Shown: positions 28,683 to 38,751 of the stretch, in pieces | How the letters are laid out: each line of letters begins with the position of its first letter | Numbering within the stretch: position 1 is the stretch's first letter | Assembly (NCBI RefSeq): GCF_000517545.1 | Contig: NZ_BAIV01000012.1 | Span: 62,001-126,000 of the forward strand | Origin: Bacteroides reticulotermitis JCM 10512 | Lineage (GTDB): Bacteria; Bacteroidota; Bacteroidia; Bacteroidales; Bacteroidaceae | Reading direction: 5' to 3' | DNA: 64,000 nt | Notes under the pieces: generated by a model | Database searches by the model: none | What the model was told of the DNA's origin: nothing | What the model saw: only the letters and a program-made list of their open reading frames with translations | Position numbers and translations under genes: made by a program

Positions 28683-31361
28683 ATGAAGAAACAAATTTCC
28701 ATTTGCCTATTACTGCTTCTCTTTACCCTTGAGGTTGCAGCGGGAGTTATTAAAGGAACGATCATTGACAAACAAACCAGAGAACCTCTTACCGGAGCTA
28801 TCATACAGTTGGTAGGAACACAGATTGGAGTCGTAGCCGACCTCGATGGTAAGTATAGCTGTAATGCCAAAAGCAACACCTATACCATTCAGGTTAAATA
28901 CGTAGGTTATAAAACCATCCAACAAACGGTAACGATTGGTTCTGATACTACAATTGACTTTGAAATGGAGACCGATGTACACACGCTTGGTGATGTAACG
29001 GTTACGGCACGCAAGAACCTGGAAGGCGAAAAGATGCTTATGCTGGAAAGACAGCAAGCCACCCTTGCCATTGAGAACATGGGTGCGAAAGAGATGAGTC
29101 TCAAAGGAATATCTCACGTACAGGATGGTGTAAAGAAGATAACAGGCATATCCATCGCCGATGCCGGACAACTCATTGTTCGCGGACTAGGTGACAGATA
29201 CAGCACCACAACCCTAAACGGACTTCCCATCGCTTCACCCAACCCGGACAATAAACTGATTCCATTGGATCTGTTCCCTTCATCGGCCGTGAAGAATATC
29301 ACAGTCAGCAAAGTATACGAAGCAGGTGCATTCGCCGATTACTCGGGAGCACACATCGATATCAGCACGAAGGAAAATGCGGGAACCGACTTCTTCTCTG
29401 TCGACTTCAACGTAGGCGGTAAATTCAATACGCTCTTCAAAGACTTTTATTCAATGGATCGGGAGAAATCGCTGTTCTTCAATCCTTCCGTAGACCAACG
29501 TGCGTTGGACATGGACAAACAAGAGTTCGAGTCGTATGTGAAGACCAAGAACATATTCAACACCTCTTTTCAGGTGAAGAAGAAAAGTGCCTTACCCGAG
29601 TTTGGCGGTAACATCGGATTCGGAAAGAGTTGGAATATCGCTTCCCAGCGGTTAAGCATACTAGGTTCGCTAGGCGTAGGAAATGACATCCAAAGCATGG
29701 AGAACGCTTACGTACGTACCTTGGAAGCAGGAGGTAACACCATCAACCGCTTCGATTACAACAGTTACGCTACCGAATTGAAGATTGCCGGTTTGGCCAA
29801 CGTTGGTTATACCTTACGCCAGGCAGACCGCATCGGATATACATTCTTCTATGCACGAAATGCGATAGACACGTATATGCGTCGCGAAGGAGTAGACTAC
29901 GACAGCCATGAGTTAATAGGAAGTAACGGGGTGACACATATCTATACCCTGCAAAACCACCAATTGAACGGACATCATGAATTCGGCAAGCAGTGGGATA
30001 TCAACTGGAGCGGATCGTATAGCACAACCGGAAGCGATGAACCCGACCGACGCCAGATCATGTTTGAGAAAGACGGAAGCAACCTGAAACTCTTCAAACT
30101 GAACCAACAAGAGACCATGCGTTATTTCGGTAGCCTGAGTGAAGACGAATGGGTGGCAGATGTACGCAGCAGTTATAAATTCCAAGAGAAAAACTTACTT
30201 CGCTTTGGGCTCACGTACAAAGACAAGAAGCGTGATTATAGTTCCAGTCGCTTCTACTACAACCTAAGCAAACTATATCCTGAAATAAGCGACATCTACA
30301 GCACAGACGGATATATAAATCAAGAGAATGTAGCTAACGGAACGCTCGTTATCAACCGTAACCAACAGCCTAAAGACAATTATCAGGCAGGAAATTCAAT
30401 ATATGCGGGCTTTCTTGAAACGGAATATTATCCGATCCGCCAATTACTCGTTAACTTAGGAATACGTTATGAACGGAGCGAGCAATGGGTAGATTACTAC
30501 ACCGACGGTGGACAAGCTAAAAGAAGCGAATTGAAGAGTGACGATTTATTCCCTGCACTCAACCTGAAATATACATTCGATAAAGATAACAGCCTGCGAT
30601 TCTCATTCTCGAGAACCATCACACGCCCCTCGTTTATCGAAATGGCCCCCTTCCTCTACCAAGAGTCATACGGTTCGGCGCAGATACGTGGTAATGCCGA
30701 CCTAAAGAACGGATACAATTACAACGCCGACTTGCGTTATGAGCTCTATGACAGTAATAACAGCAACAACCTGTTTGCCGTAACCGGCTATGCCAAGATA
30801 CTGGAAGACCCGATCGAACGCATTCAGATGTTGGCCGGAGGATCAGCCGTACACTCTTTCCAGAATGCCGACACAGGATTCGCAGCCGGAGTTGAGTTGG
30901 AGATCCGCAGAGAAGTAATGCGCAACCTACGCGTCGGAGTAAACGGAACGTATATGTACACCAATGTCAAGTTGCCTGAAGAAGGAGGATCTTATACAAA
31001 CTCCGAACGCTCTTTGCAAGGAGCATCTCCTTACCTCGTCAACGCGGACATTAGCTATACGCCGCAAATCCGTCACAACAACCAACTGGCTTTAGCCTTA
31101 CTTTACAACGTACAAGGTCCCCGCATTCACGCCGTTGGAATATCCGGTTTGGGAGATGTGAAGCAACGGGCCGTACATACGCTGAACTTCGTAGGAAGTT
31201 ACGAGATCAACAAGCACTTCAGTTTGAAACTGCAATTGAAAGACCTGTTGAATCAAGACATCATATTCAAACAAGAGATTATCAAAACCGGACAAGAGCT
31301 TGAAGTAGAACGCTTCAAGAAAGGCACCGGTATCGAAGTAGGATTTACTTATAAACTATAG
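28683..31361 (+). CDS. TonB-dependent outer-membrane receptor
   Basis: This 892-residue protein has a signal peptide (MKKQISICLLLLLFTLEVAA), an N-terminal carboxypeptidase-D-like regulatory domain (VIKGTIIDKQTREPLTGAII, about 22-100) common in Bacteroidota receptors, a plug domain (about 115-240, with VRGLGDRYSTTTLNGLPIAS) and a 22-strand beta barrel ending in the aromatic-terminated strand GIEVGFTYKL. It would import a ligand using TonB energy. It is not followed by a SusD gene, so it is not a standard SusC. A beta-helix lipoprotein gene follows after 26 bases, and the two probably work together at the cell surface. The ligand is unknown. Confidence 0.88.
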   Translation: MKKQISICLLLLLFTLEVAAGVIKGTIIDKQTREPLTGAIIQLVGTQIGVVADLDGKYSCNAKSNTYTIQVKYVGYKTIQQTVTIGSDTTIDFEMETDVHTLGDVTVTARKNLEGEKMLMLERQQATLAIENMGAKEMSLKGISHVQDGVKKITGISIADAGQLIVRGLGDRYSTTTLNGLPIASPNPDNKLIPLDLFPSSAVKNITVSKVYEAGAFADYSGAHIDISTKENAGTDFFSVDFNVGGKFNTLFKDFYSMDREKSLFFNPSVDQRALDMDKQEFESYVKTKNIFNTSFQVKKKSALPEFGGNIGFGKSWNIASQRLSILGSLGVGNDIQSMENAYVRTLEAGGNTINRFDYNSYATELKIAGLANVGYTLRQADRIGYTFFYARNAIDTYMRREGVDYDSHELIGSNGVTHIYTLQNHQLNGHHEFGKQWDINWSGSYSTTGSDEPDRRQIMFEKDGSNLKLFKLNQQETMRYFGSLSEDEWVADVRSSYKFQEKNLLRFGLTYKDKKRDYSSSRFYYNLSKLYPEISDIYSTDGYINQENVANGTLVINRNQQPKDNYQAGNSIYAGFLETEYYPIRQLLVNLGIRYERSEQWVDYYTDGGQAKRSELKSDDLFPALNLKYTFDKDNSLRFSFSRTITRPSFIEMAPFLYQESYGSAQIRGNADLKNGYNYNADLRYELYDSNNSNNLFAVTGYAKILEDPIERIQMLAGGSAVHSFQNADTGFAAGVELEIRREVMRNLRVGVNGTYMYTNVKLPEEGGSYTNSERSLQGASPYLVNADISYTPQIRHNNQLALALLYNVQGPRIHAVGISGLGDVKQRAVHTLNFVGSYEINKHFSLKLQLKDLLNQDIIFKQEIIKTGQELEVERFKKGTGIEVGFTYKL

Positions 31362-31387
31362 AAGTATTCATTTTCACAATTAAAAGT

Positions 31388-32680
31388 ATGAAAACATTCA
31401 ATCTGAAATTTGCATCAATGGCGGCAATCGCTGCAATGACTTTATGCACTGCATGTAGTGATAGTGACGATCCAGAAGTAGAGATTCCGCAAGAAAACAA
31501 AACTGAATATTCTTCGGCTGAATTTACGAAAGTCGCTAACAACAATGTGATTAACCACAGCTTCGCCTCAGCATTCACCAATCTATATGTTGGTACAATC
31601 AGCGGAGGATTCGATGCTAAGACTCTTGACGCGGCTTTCTTTGAAACAGCCCAATATCGTGGTGCTGTGCCGACAAACAATGACTGGACAGCCGGATGGA
31701 CGCTAAAGAACGAAATCGGAGGAGCTAACGAATCGGATATGCAATCCGCCGAAGTACTTCAGGGAGAACTCAAAGCCAATAAGACATTGACCGCCAACAC
31801 CAAATACTATTTGAGCGGTGAATATATCGTAAACAGCGGAATTACGCTCACCATTCAGGAAGGTGTAACCCTTGTAGCCAAAGACGATGACGTGGTAGAC
31901 TACATCTTAATCAAACAAGGTGGCAAGATCAATGCGGTAGGCACAGCCAGCAAACCGATCGTCATGACTTCACAGAAGAAAGAAGCCGGAGCTTGGGGTG
32001 GTATCCACATCTGCGGATACGCACATACCAATGTAGTAGGTGGAAAAGGTCAATCGGAAATAGGCGGCGCTCCATATGGTGGTAGCAATGATGCCGACAA
32101 CTCGGGTACACTTAAATACATCCGTCTGGAATATACCGGATACGCATTTGACGAAGAGCACGAAGCCAACGGCGTTTCGTTCTACGGAGTGGGTAACGGT
32201 ACTACAGTAGAATACCTTCAGGCTTACAAAGGTTCGGACGACGGCTTCGAATTCTTCGGTGGTTCGGTGAACATCAAACACATGGTTGCTACCAGCTGTA
32301 GCGACGACTCTTTCGACTGGACAGAAGGTTGGAATGGTAAAGGACAATTCCTTGTTGCTTATCAAGAAGCTGAAAGCACTTTGGGTTACGACTGCGACTG
32401 TTTGCTGGAGTGTGACAACAACGGTAAGAACTTCGACGCAACGCCGGTGGCTTGCCCGATATTATCTAATCTGACATTAATTGGTAATGGTGGTTCCAAG
32501 CAAGGTATTCGTTTACGTGCCGGAACTAAAGTAAAACTCTACAATACGCTTGTTACAGGCAAAGGCAAATGTCTGACAACCGAAACATCACAAACTGAGA
32601 AAGCATTGCTTGACGGTAGTTCTGTATTGAACTACATCACCTTGGCAACCGATATCGAATGCAAAGGAGACGCCAAATAA
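31388..32680 (+). CDS. Surface beta-helix lipoprotein partnered with the TonB receptor
   Basis: This 430-residue protein has a lipoprotein signal peptide with the lipobox TLCTACSDSDD (Cys about 23). The body carries a right-handed parallel beta-helix signature: short repeated strands such as GITLTIQEGVTLVAKDD, GTLKYIRLEYTGY and NLTLIGNGGSKQGIRLRAG, and an acidic stretch GSDDGFEFFGGSVNIKHM with Asp/Glu pairs that could bind metal. It follows the receptor gene closely and ends before a strong terminator, forming a two-gene operon. Similar receptor-lipoprotein pairs occur widely in Gram-negative bacteria, but I do not know the ligand. A function in capture of a ligand or in cell-surface processing is inference. 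Confidence 0.7.
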   Translation: MKTFNLKFASMAAIAAMTLCTACSDSDDPEVEIPQENKTEYSSAEFTKVANNNVINHSFASAFTNLYVGTISGGFDAKTLDAAFFETAQYRGAVPTNNDWTAGWTLKNEIGGANESDMQSAEVLQGELKANKTLTANTKYYLSGEYIVNSGITLTIQEGVTLVAKDDDVVDYILIKQGGKINAVGTASKPIVMTSQKKEAGAWGGIHICGYAHTNVVGGKGQSEIGGAPYGGSNDADNSGTLKYIRLEYTGYAFDEEHEANGVSFYGVGNGTTVEYLQAYKGSDDGFEFFGGSVNIKHMVATSCSDDSFDWTEGWNGKGQFLVAYQEAESTLGYDCDCLLECDNNGKNFDATPVACPILSNLTLIGNGGSKQGIRLRAGTKVKLYNTLVTGKGKCLTTETSQTEKALLDGSSVLNYITLATDIECKGDAK

Positions 32681-32724
32681 TGAACGATCGTTCGTAAAAG
32701 TCACGACTTACACTAAAATTAGCC

Positions 32725-32762
32725 AGCTATTAGCTTATTCCGATAAGCTAATAGCTTTTTTC
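32725..32762 (+). terminator. Rho-independent terminator after the receptor-lipoprotein operon
   Basis: A perfect 14-base stem, AGCTATTAGCTTAT paired with ATAAGCTAATAGCT, has a 4-base loop and is followed by a T run. Confidence 0.9.
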
Positions 32763-32829
32763 ATTCAAGTACCCCGCCCCATTGCTCTTTTTTATCTAAC
32801 TTAGAAGCCGAATAATAACATCTAATCAT

Positions 32830-33834
<1,005 letters not shown>

Positions 33835-33878
33835 CGGATCTAGTAGAATCTTTGCAGGCAAGCTATAAGATATAGCAA

Positions 33879-33920
33879 GAGGGAAGAAGACAGGCTCGAT
33901 GCCGACTTCTTCCCTCCTTT
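33879..33920. terminator. Bidirectional terminator between convergent genes
   Basis: An 11-base stem GAGGGAAGAAG / CTTCTTCCCTC with a 16-base loop sits between the aldo/keto reductase and channel stops. It is followed by CTTTTATTTTG on the plus strand. Confidence 0.65.
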
Positions 33921-33952
33921 TATTTTGCTCTGTGCGAATATTTATCACCCAA

Positions 33953-35284
33953 TCAATTCATATTCTTTATGCCCATCTGCCGAAAGTCCTCTCCTGTCGG
34001 GTTCTGGAACACACGCAATCCGAATTCGGGGATAATGGCAAGCACATGATCGAACACGTCGCCCTGCACCCCTTCATAAGGTACCCAGTTCTTATTTGCG
34101 GAAAAGAAATAGAGTTCCAAAGGTATACCGGTTTCGGTAGGTTGCAACTGTCGCACCATGCAAGTCATTTCATGGTTCACCGTGGGCAGGCTCTTCAAAT
34201 AGTTGTTCAAATACGCCCGAAACACACCCAGGTTGGTTTGTCTGCGTCCATTCACCAGCACCGAGTTGTCGATGCCATGCTCTTCGTTATATTTATCCAC
34301 CATCTCTTCCGTTCCGTCAATGTATTCCGTAAGCAATTGGATCTTCTTATACTTCGCCAGCATTTCCGGCGTACAGAAACATACGCTCGTCATATCGATG
34401 TTGATCGAACGCTTCACACGACGTCCACCGGAAGTCGACATCCCCTCCCAGTTCTGGAACGAGTCGCTAACTAAAAGATAGGGTGGTATGGTGGTAATGG
34501 TATTATCCCAGTTCCGAACTTTCACGGTATTCAGTGATACTTCAATCACGGTACCATCCGCACCATATTTGGGCATCGCTATCCAATCGCCCACCTTCAG
34601 CATGTTATTAACCGAAAGTTGAATACCGGACACAAAGCCCATGATGCTGTCTTTGAATACCAACATCAGAATCGCGGCGGAAGCTCCTAAACCGGTGAGC
34701 AACACAACCGGATCTTTCTTGATCAGGATACTTATAATGATAATCGCTCCGATGAAAAAGAGTATTACTTGGAACGTTTGCAAAAGTCCGCGCAACGGTT
34801 TATCCTTATACTGTTCTTTGACGCTATACACATGATAAACAGCGATCATTAACGCATTGATGAATCGTAGGAAAACCGCTATGATATAAATCAGGCAGAG
34901 TCGTCTGAACAAGTCGAGTAGTCCGGAATCCGTATGCTCCGGGAAAGCAATGGGAATGGCAATATAGATTAGGATCGGGGCAACCATGTTGCTCACGTGC
35001 GTCAGCACTTTGCGATCGAACACGATGTCGTCCCAAGTTGCCTTCGTCCTTTTTACCAATCGGGCCACTACCTGCAAAAGAATACGCCGACAAATGACAT
35101 TCCCCAACAGAGCAACTCCGATAATACATACCAAAACTACTAAATTGTCTATTTTATCTGCCCAGGAAGCTTCCATTCCGATGTTAACCAATCCGTGGTT
35201 GACCTCCCTCATCAGGGCACTCCCTAGTTCTTGTGTTTCTTTACCTGTTAATGCAATACTTACTGTGTCTACTACTTCTTCCAT
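33953..35284 (-). CDS. Mechanosensitive ion channel, YbdG type
   Basis: This 443-residue inner-membrane protein belongs to the MscS superfamily and resembles the E. coli miniconductance channel YbdG. Four to five transmembrane helices fill the N-terminal half (for example LVVLVCIIGVALLGNVI and LICLIYIIAVF-like segments). The pore helix region TGLGASAAILMLVFKDSIMG and the beta domain VGDWIAMPKYGADGTVIEVS follow. It would open on hypo-osmotic shock to release solutes. It lies 17 bases after the DUF4435 gene on the same strand, so read-through from the ATPase-DUF4435 pair is possible. Confidence 0.88.
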   Translation of the reverse strand: MEEVVDTVSIALTGKETQELGSALMREVNHGLVNIGMEASWADKIDNLVVLVCIIGVALLGNVICRRILLQVVARLVKRTKATWDDIVFDRKVLTHVSNMVAPILIYIAIPIAFPEHTDSGLLDLFRRLCLIYIIAVFLRFINALMIAVYHVYSVKEQYKDKPLRGLLQTFQVILFFIGAIIIISILIKKDPVVLLTGLGASAAILMLVFKDSIMGFVSGIQLSVNNMLKVGDWIAMPKYGADGTVIEVSLNTVKVRNWDNTITTIPPYLLVSDSFQNWEGMSTSGGRRVKRSINIDMTSVCFCTPEMLAKYKKIQLLTEYIDGTEEMVDKYNEEHGIDNSVLVNGRRQTNLGVFRAYLNNYLKSLPTVNHEMTCMVRQLQPTETGIPLELYFFSANKNWVPYEGVQGDVFDHVLAIIPEFGLRVFQNPTGEDFRQMGIKNMN

Positions 35285-35301
35285 AAATTAAGATAAAACT
35301 T

Positions 35302-36374
35302 CTATTTTGTTAAAAACTCATGAACATCTTCCCGCAACCATTCATAGTGGTAGAGCCTCTTGTAGGCCATGTTCTTCTTTAACATAATCTCTACATCTAC
35401 CTGACTATTCTGATAGCTGGTCAGTTCATTTCTATATTGTTCTTCATGCTCGGCCAACCTTTTTATTTCCTCCTCACGCTCACGCCGCAGAACGGTACAA
35501 ACGGGGTTCAATAGTTTCAAGACTACATTATCCATCACGTGATGGCCTTGCATATATAAATAAGTACTTTCGGGCACTAGCCCCAATTCTTTAACCTCCG
35601 CTCGCAAACCGTCGACCTTATCGATCAGATAAGCAAACTTATTCTTCAGTTCGGCCAGCTTCTTATTCACCTGTTGTTGCACCGCATCCAACTACGTTCC
35701 GGATACCTGAGACTTATATCCCTCAAGCCCGTACAGGCATGAAATTCATACATCGGGAAAGTATTGGTGTCCTGCTGCCGGTAAAACCAGATATTCCAAA
35801 GAAACAACGGATATACAATTTCGGAATACCGCCGCAGATACGTTTCGAAATTGAGGATCGAACGGTCGTTCAGGGTTGCCTGCACACACACTTCATGCAG
35901 ACTTTCGGCAAAGCAGTGGTAATTCTCAATAGCGTACGTATACGTTTGCAATACATACTGGTTTCGATTTACCTTCTGAGATGTTTTGGTCGCCCCCTGC
36001 AAGAGAAAGTCATAATCGCTGTCCACGCAGGCAATCATACTCTTTCCCAGATTCTCCGTATTGAGCGTATTCATCAAAACCATCTTCTTCCCTTTCGCCA
36101 GCGAAGTGGACGAAGGAAGCATCACTTGGAAATAATAGTCCTCACTCTCGAACTCTTCAAGCAGCGTGCGCCAGAAAGCCACGTCGTCGTAACTCTCTAC
36201 ATAGGCAATGATACGTTTTCGTACTTTCTTGGAGTAGAGTTTGTCGGCAGCATTAAAATAAGAAGAACTCAAATAAGAGGACAAACGTTTCCCTCCTCCC
36301 TGCGTTGGGGGAGTAGGTGATAAAACGTCTTTCCGGCTTGTATTACGCGTGCGATGATTGTCCATAGTGTTCAT
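35302..36374 (-). CDS. DUF4435 (TOPRIM-like) protein, AriB-like, frameshifted in this sequence
   Basis: The gene encodes about 357 residues once a one-base deletion near 35690 (an AA pair on the plus strand) is repaired. The first frame ends RYPERSWMRCNNR; the second continues LDAVQQQVNKKLAELK and ends VHEFLTK. The N-terminal part has DUF4435/TOPRIM features: a Glu in IAYVESYDDVAFW (about residue 60) and the acidic triad CVDSDYDFLL (Asp 118, 120, 122). The C-terminal part is a predicted coiled coil. It follows an AAA ATPase gene by 21 bases. DUF4435 plus ABC-type ATPase is the composition of the PARIS antiphage system (AriB plus AriA), in which the DUF4435 protein is the nuclease effector. 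A housekeeping DNA-repair role is the alternative. Confidence 0.75.
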
Positions 36375-36395
36375 TAACTTCTTTTCAGCCGATCG

Positions 36396-37262
36396 CTACT
36401 TCTCCACTTTATGCGAAGAGGCCGCTCCTGCCGCGGGCACTGATATATCACTCACCTCCGTCACCGCATCCAGCCAGCCTTCCATGATAACAGCAGGTGA
36501 ATGCGTACTCAGTATAATCTGCACGTTAGGATTCAGTTCCCGAATCATGGATATCAGTTTCTGTTGCCATTCGATGTGCAACGAAGCCTCCGGCTCATCC
36601 ATAAAGAGCACGCAGTGGCTATTGTCCTGCACAAGTACAGTCAACAGGATAACGAGCATCTGCTTCTCACCGGAAGAGAGTTTGTAGGGGAACAGCAGTT
36701 CGCCGTCCTGATAGAAAGCAATCTCATTCCGCTTCCGGTCTATCTTCTTGCGGGTGTAACTGAAAAGCTCGTCGATCATATCCTGAAAACGACGCTTCGA
36801 CATCGAAAGATTGTTAGCCTCGCGACGTTCTTCTTCATTGGAACTGGAGAGCTGTTCGATCATTTTATTACCGATATTGACTTGGTAGTCAAGATAGCGT
36901 CTTTGAAGCAGATAGAGTTGCCAGTCGAGTTCGGATTTCACGTTCTTGTCCGCCATGCGGGCTGTAAAGTCGCCCATCACCAAAGGACGGTCGTAACTCC
37001 GAATCACGTCGTAGGGGATAAAAGTCGCTTCGGGATTATCGAAGAAAAGGCGTACACCGTTCTTCTCATCGCTTTTCATCTCTCCCGAAAGCTGATCCAG
37101 ATAATCGACCGAACGGTTGAGGATGGTTGTTTTTCCGACTCCATTGATACCGGAAAGTATATTCACATCGGGCCGCAAGTCCCAGGCGATATTAAATCGC
37201 CCCCAGAGACCTTGTATTTCAATACGACGGATAAAGTTGGCTTGTAGTTCCATAAGTTTCAT
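36396..37262 (-). CDS. AAA/ABC-type ATPase, AriA-like partner of DUF4435
   Basis: This 288-residue ATPase has an SMC/OLD-like layout. Walker A is NILSGINGVGKTTILNR (about 34-50), the ABC signature-like motif is KLSSGEKQMLVILL (about 192), Walker B is CVLFMDEPEASLH (about 217) and the switch His is LSTHSPAVI (about 252). A helical insert (about 105-180) separates the lobes. It is shorter than the PARIS AriA protein and lacks an obvious large extra domain. The gene directly precedes the DUF4435 gene and no mobile element is seen around the pair. Confidence 0.85.
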   Translation of the reverse strand: MKLMELQANFIRRIEIQGLWGRFNIAWDLRPDVNILSGINGVGKTTILNRSVDYLDQLSGEMKSDEKNGVRLFFDNPEATFIPYDVIRSYDRPLVMGDFTARMADKNVKSELDWQLYLLQRRYLDYQVNIGNKMIEQLSSSNEEERREANNLSMSKRRFQDMIDELFSYTRKKIDRKRNEIAFYQDGELLFPYKLSSGEKQMLVILLTVLVQDNSHCVLFMDEPEASLHIEWQQKLISMIRELNPNVQIILSTHSPAVIMEGWLDAVTEVSDISVPAAGAASSHKVEK

Positions 37263-37560
37263 TTTAGAGATTACCGTAGATAATCAAGAACATTGATTGC
37301 ATAAAGATAAAGCGTTTATGAGGATAATCAAAAAGAATAAAGGAATATTAAGACCCTGTTTGGTTTTTATTCAATAGACAATCGACAAAAGAGTAGTTTG
37401 CCGGGCGTATAAGACCAAAGACAAACCCGGCATTCCCAATCCGACAGAGAACCGGCTGGCTTTCTATCAAGGCAAAGAATTTGTCCGAATAAGTTTAAAG
37501 CAAGTATCACTGGGAAAAGTGCCCTCTTTTTTTCTGAGAGTAAGCGTGTAAACTCGTCAA
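37263..37560. other. Intergenic region, no gene recognised
   Basis: This lies between divergent genes: the ATPase (minus) and the DMT transporter (plus). A 66-codon reverse-strand frame at 37367-37567 has no start context or similarity that I recognise, and I do not call it. A plus-strand promoter begins at 37561. Confidence 0.4.
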
Positions 37561-37594
37561 TTTGCACAAATACCAGAATAAAAGACTACCTTTG
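37561..37594 (+). promoter_or_regulatory. Bacteroides-type promoter of the DMT transporter
   Basis: A -33 TTTG (37561-37564) and -7 TACCTTTG (37587-37594) are separated by 22 bases. The transporter ATG lies 48 bases downstream. Confidence 0.75.
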
Positions 37595-37641
37595 CAACCG
37601 TTTTCAAGATTAGGTGTTATTAGTTATAGGTATTATTGAAC

Positions 37642-38559
37642 ATGGATAAAAGTAAAAATATGCATGGACATCTGTTTGCACTTCTTGCAAACGTGATGTG
37701 GGGCTTGATGGCTCCTATTGGCAAGTCGGCTCTCCAAGAGTTTTCCCCTATCTCCCTTACCACGTTTCGCATGGTGGGAGCAGCAGCAGCTTTCTGGCTT
37801 CTCTCGGCGTTCTTTAAACAGGAACATGTAAGTCACCGGGATATGCTGAAGATTTTCTTTGCTTCTCTTTTTGCCCTGGTCTTCAATCAGGGGGTGTTTA
37901 TCTTCGGATTATCGATGACTTCTCCGATTGATGCGTCGATTGTAACAACCACTTTGCCAATCGTCACCATGATTGTGGCCGCTATCTACCTCAAAGAACC
38001 AATTACGAACAAAAAGGTATTGGGTATCTTTGTCGGTGCCTTGGGCGCACTTACGCTTATCCTAAGCAGCCAGATGGCTGGTGGTGGCAATGGTAACCTC
38101 ATAGGCGACCTACTTTGTTTGGTAGCGCAGATCAGCTTCTCCATTTACCTGACGGTGTTCAAGGGACTCACCCAACAATATTCGGTTGTCACCATTAATA
38201 AGTGGATGTTTGTTTATGCTTCCATGTGCTATATACCGTTCTCTTATCAGGATATATCGGCCATCGTCTGGACCTCTGTTCCGACAATTGCAATTGTCGA
38301 AGTGCTCTATGTGGTATTAGGTGGTAGCTTCCTAGCTTATCTCTGCATTATGACTGCTCAGAAGTTACTTCGCCCAACGGTGGTAAGCATGTATAATTAT
38401 ATGCAACCGATTGTAGCAACGATTGCCGCTGTTATTATGGGTATCGGAAGCTTTGGCTGGCAAAAGGGAATTGCCATTGCTTTGGTATTCTTAGGTGTAT
38501 ATATCGTAACACAAAGTAAGTCGAGAGCCGACTTCGAAAAGGCAGGGAAAGAGTTATAA
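37642..38559 (+). CDS. DMT-superfamily (EamA) transporter
   Basis: This 305-residue inner-membrane protein has about ten transmembrane helices in two EamA repeats, with VMWGLMAPIGKSALQEFSPI at the start of the first and GDLLCLVAQISFSIYLTVFK at the start of the second. EamA proteins export metabolites or amino acids; the substrate here is not known. I start at ATG 37642 (MDKSKNMHGHLF) rather than at a TTG six bases earlier. It is a single gene under its own promoter. Confidence 0.88.
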   Translation: MDKSKNMHGHLFALLANVMWGLMAPIGKSALQEFSPISLTTFRMVGAAAAFWLLSAFFKQEHVSHRDMLKIFFASLFALVFNQGVFIFGLSMTSPIDASIVTTTLPIVTMIVAAIYLKEPITNKKVLGIFVGALGALTLILSSQMAGGGNGNLIGDLLCLVAQISFSIYLTVFKGLTQQYSVVTINKWMFVYASMCYIPFSYQDISAIVWTSVPTIAIVEVLYVVLGGSFLAYLCIMTAQKLLRPTVVSMYNYMQPIVATIAAVIMGIGSFGWQKGIAIALVFLGVYIVTQSKSRADFEKAGKEL

Positions 38560-38600
38560 CTGCCTTGTATCTTTCCTAAAGAAGTAGAAGAAGCAACTGT

Positions 38601-38683
38601 TTCATACCGAGGAAACTTTTTTCTCACCGTGATGAAACTTTTTTCTCATGCCTATGAAACAAAATTCTCATAGGCATGAAACT
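38601..38683. repeat. Four tandem TTCTCA/ATGAAA mini-palindrome units
   Basis: Units begin at 38601, 38621, 38643 and 38665 (20-22 base steps) and read TTCAT or TTCTCA, then a 4-6 base GC-richer centre, then (AT)GAAAC plus a T- or A-rich spacer. The last two form a perfect 11-base stem, CATGCCTATGA paired with TCATAGGCATG. It lies between convergent transporter and meaB genes and could help end transcription. Confidence 0.7.
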
Positions 38684-38751
38684 ACTTGAAAGTAACTGCT
38701 ATTCAGAATGCGACCCGCAGGCAGTTACAAGAAAACCTCGGGTGTGATTTA

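Noticed and set aside
37367..37567. 66-codon reverse-strand gene
   Set aside because: No start context, no domain, and it overlaps the promoter of the transporter gene.
38601..38683. CRISPR array
   Set aside because: Repeats are only 20-22 bases apart with no unique spacers, and no cas genes are present.
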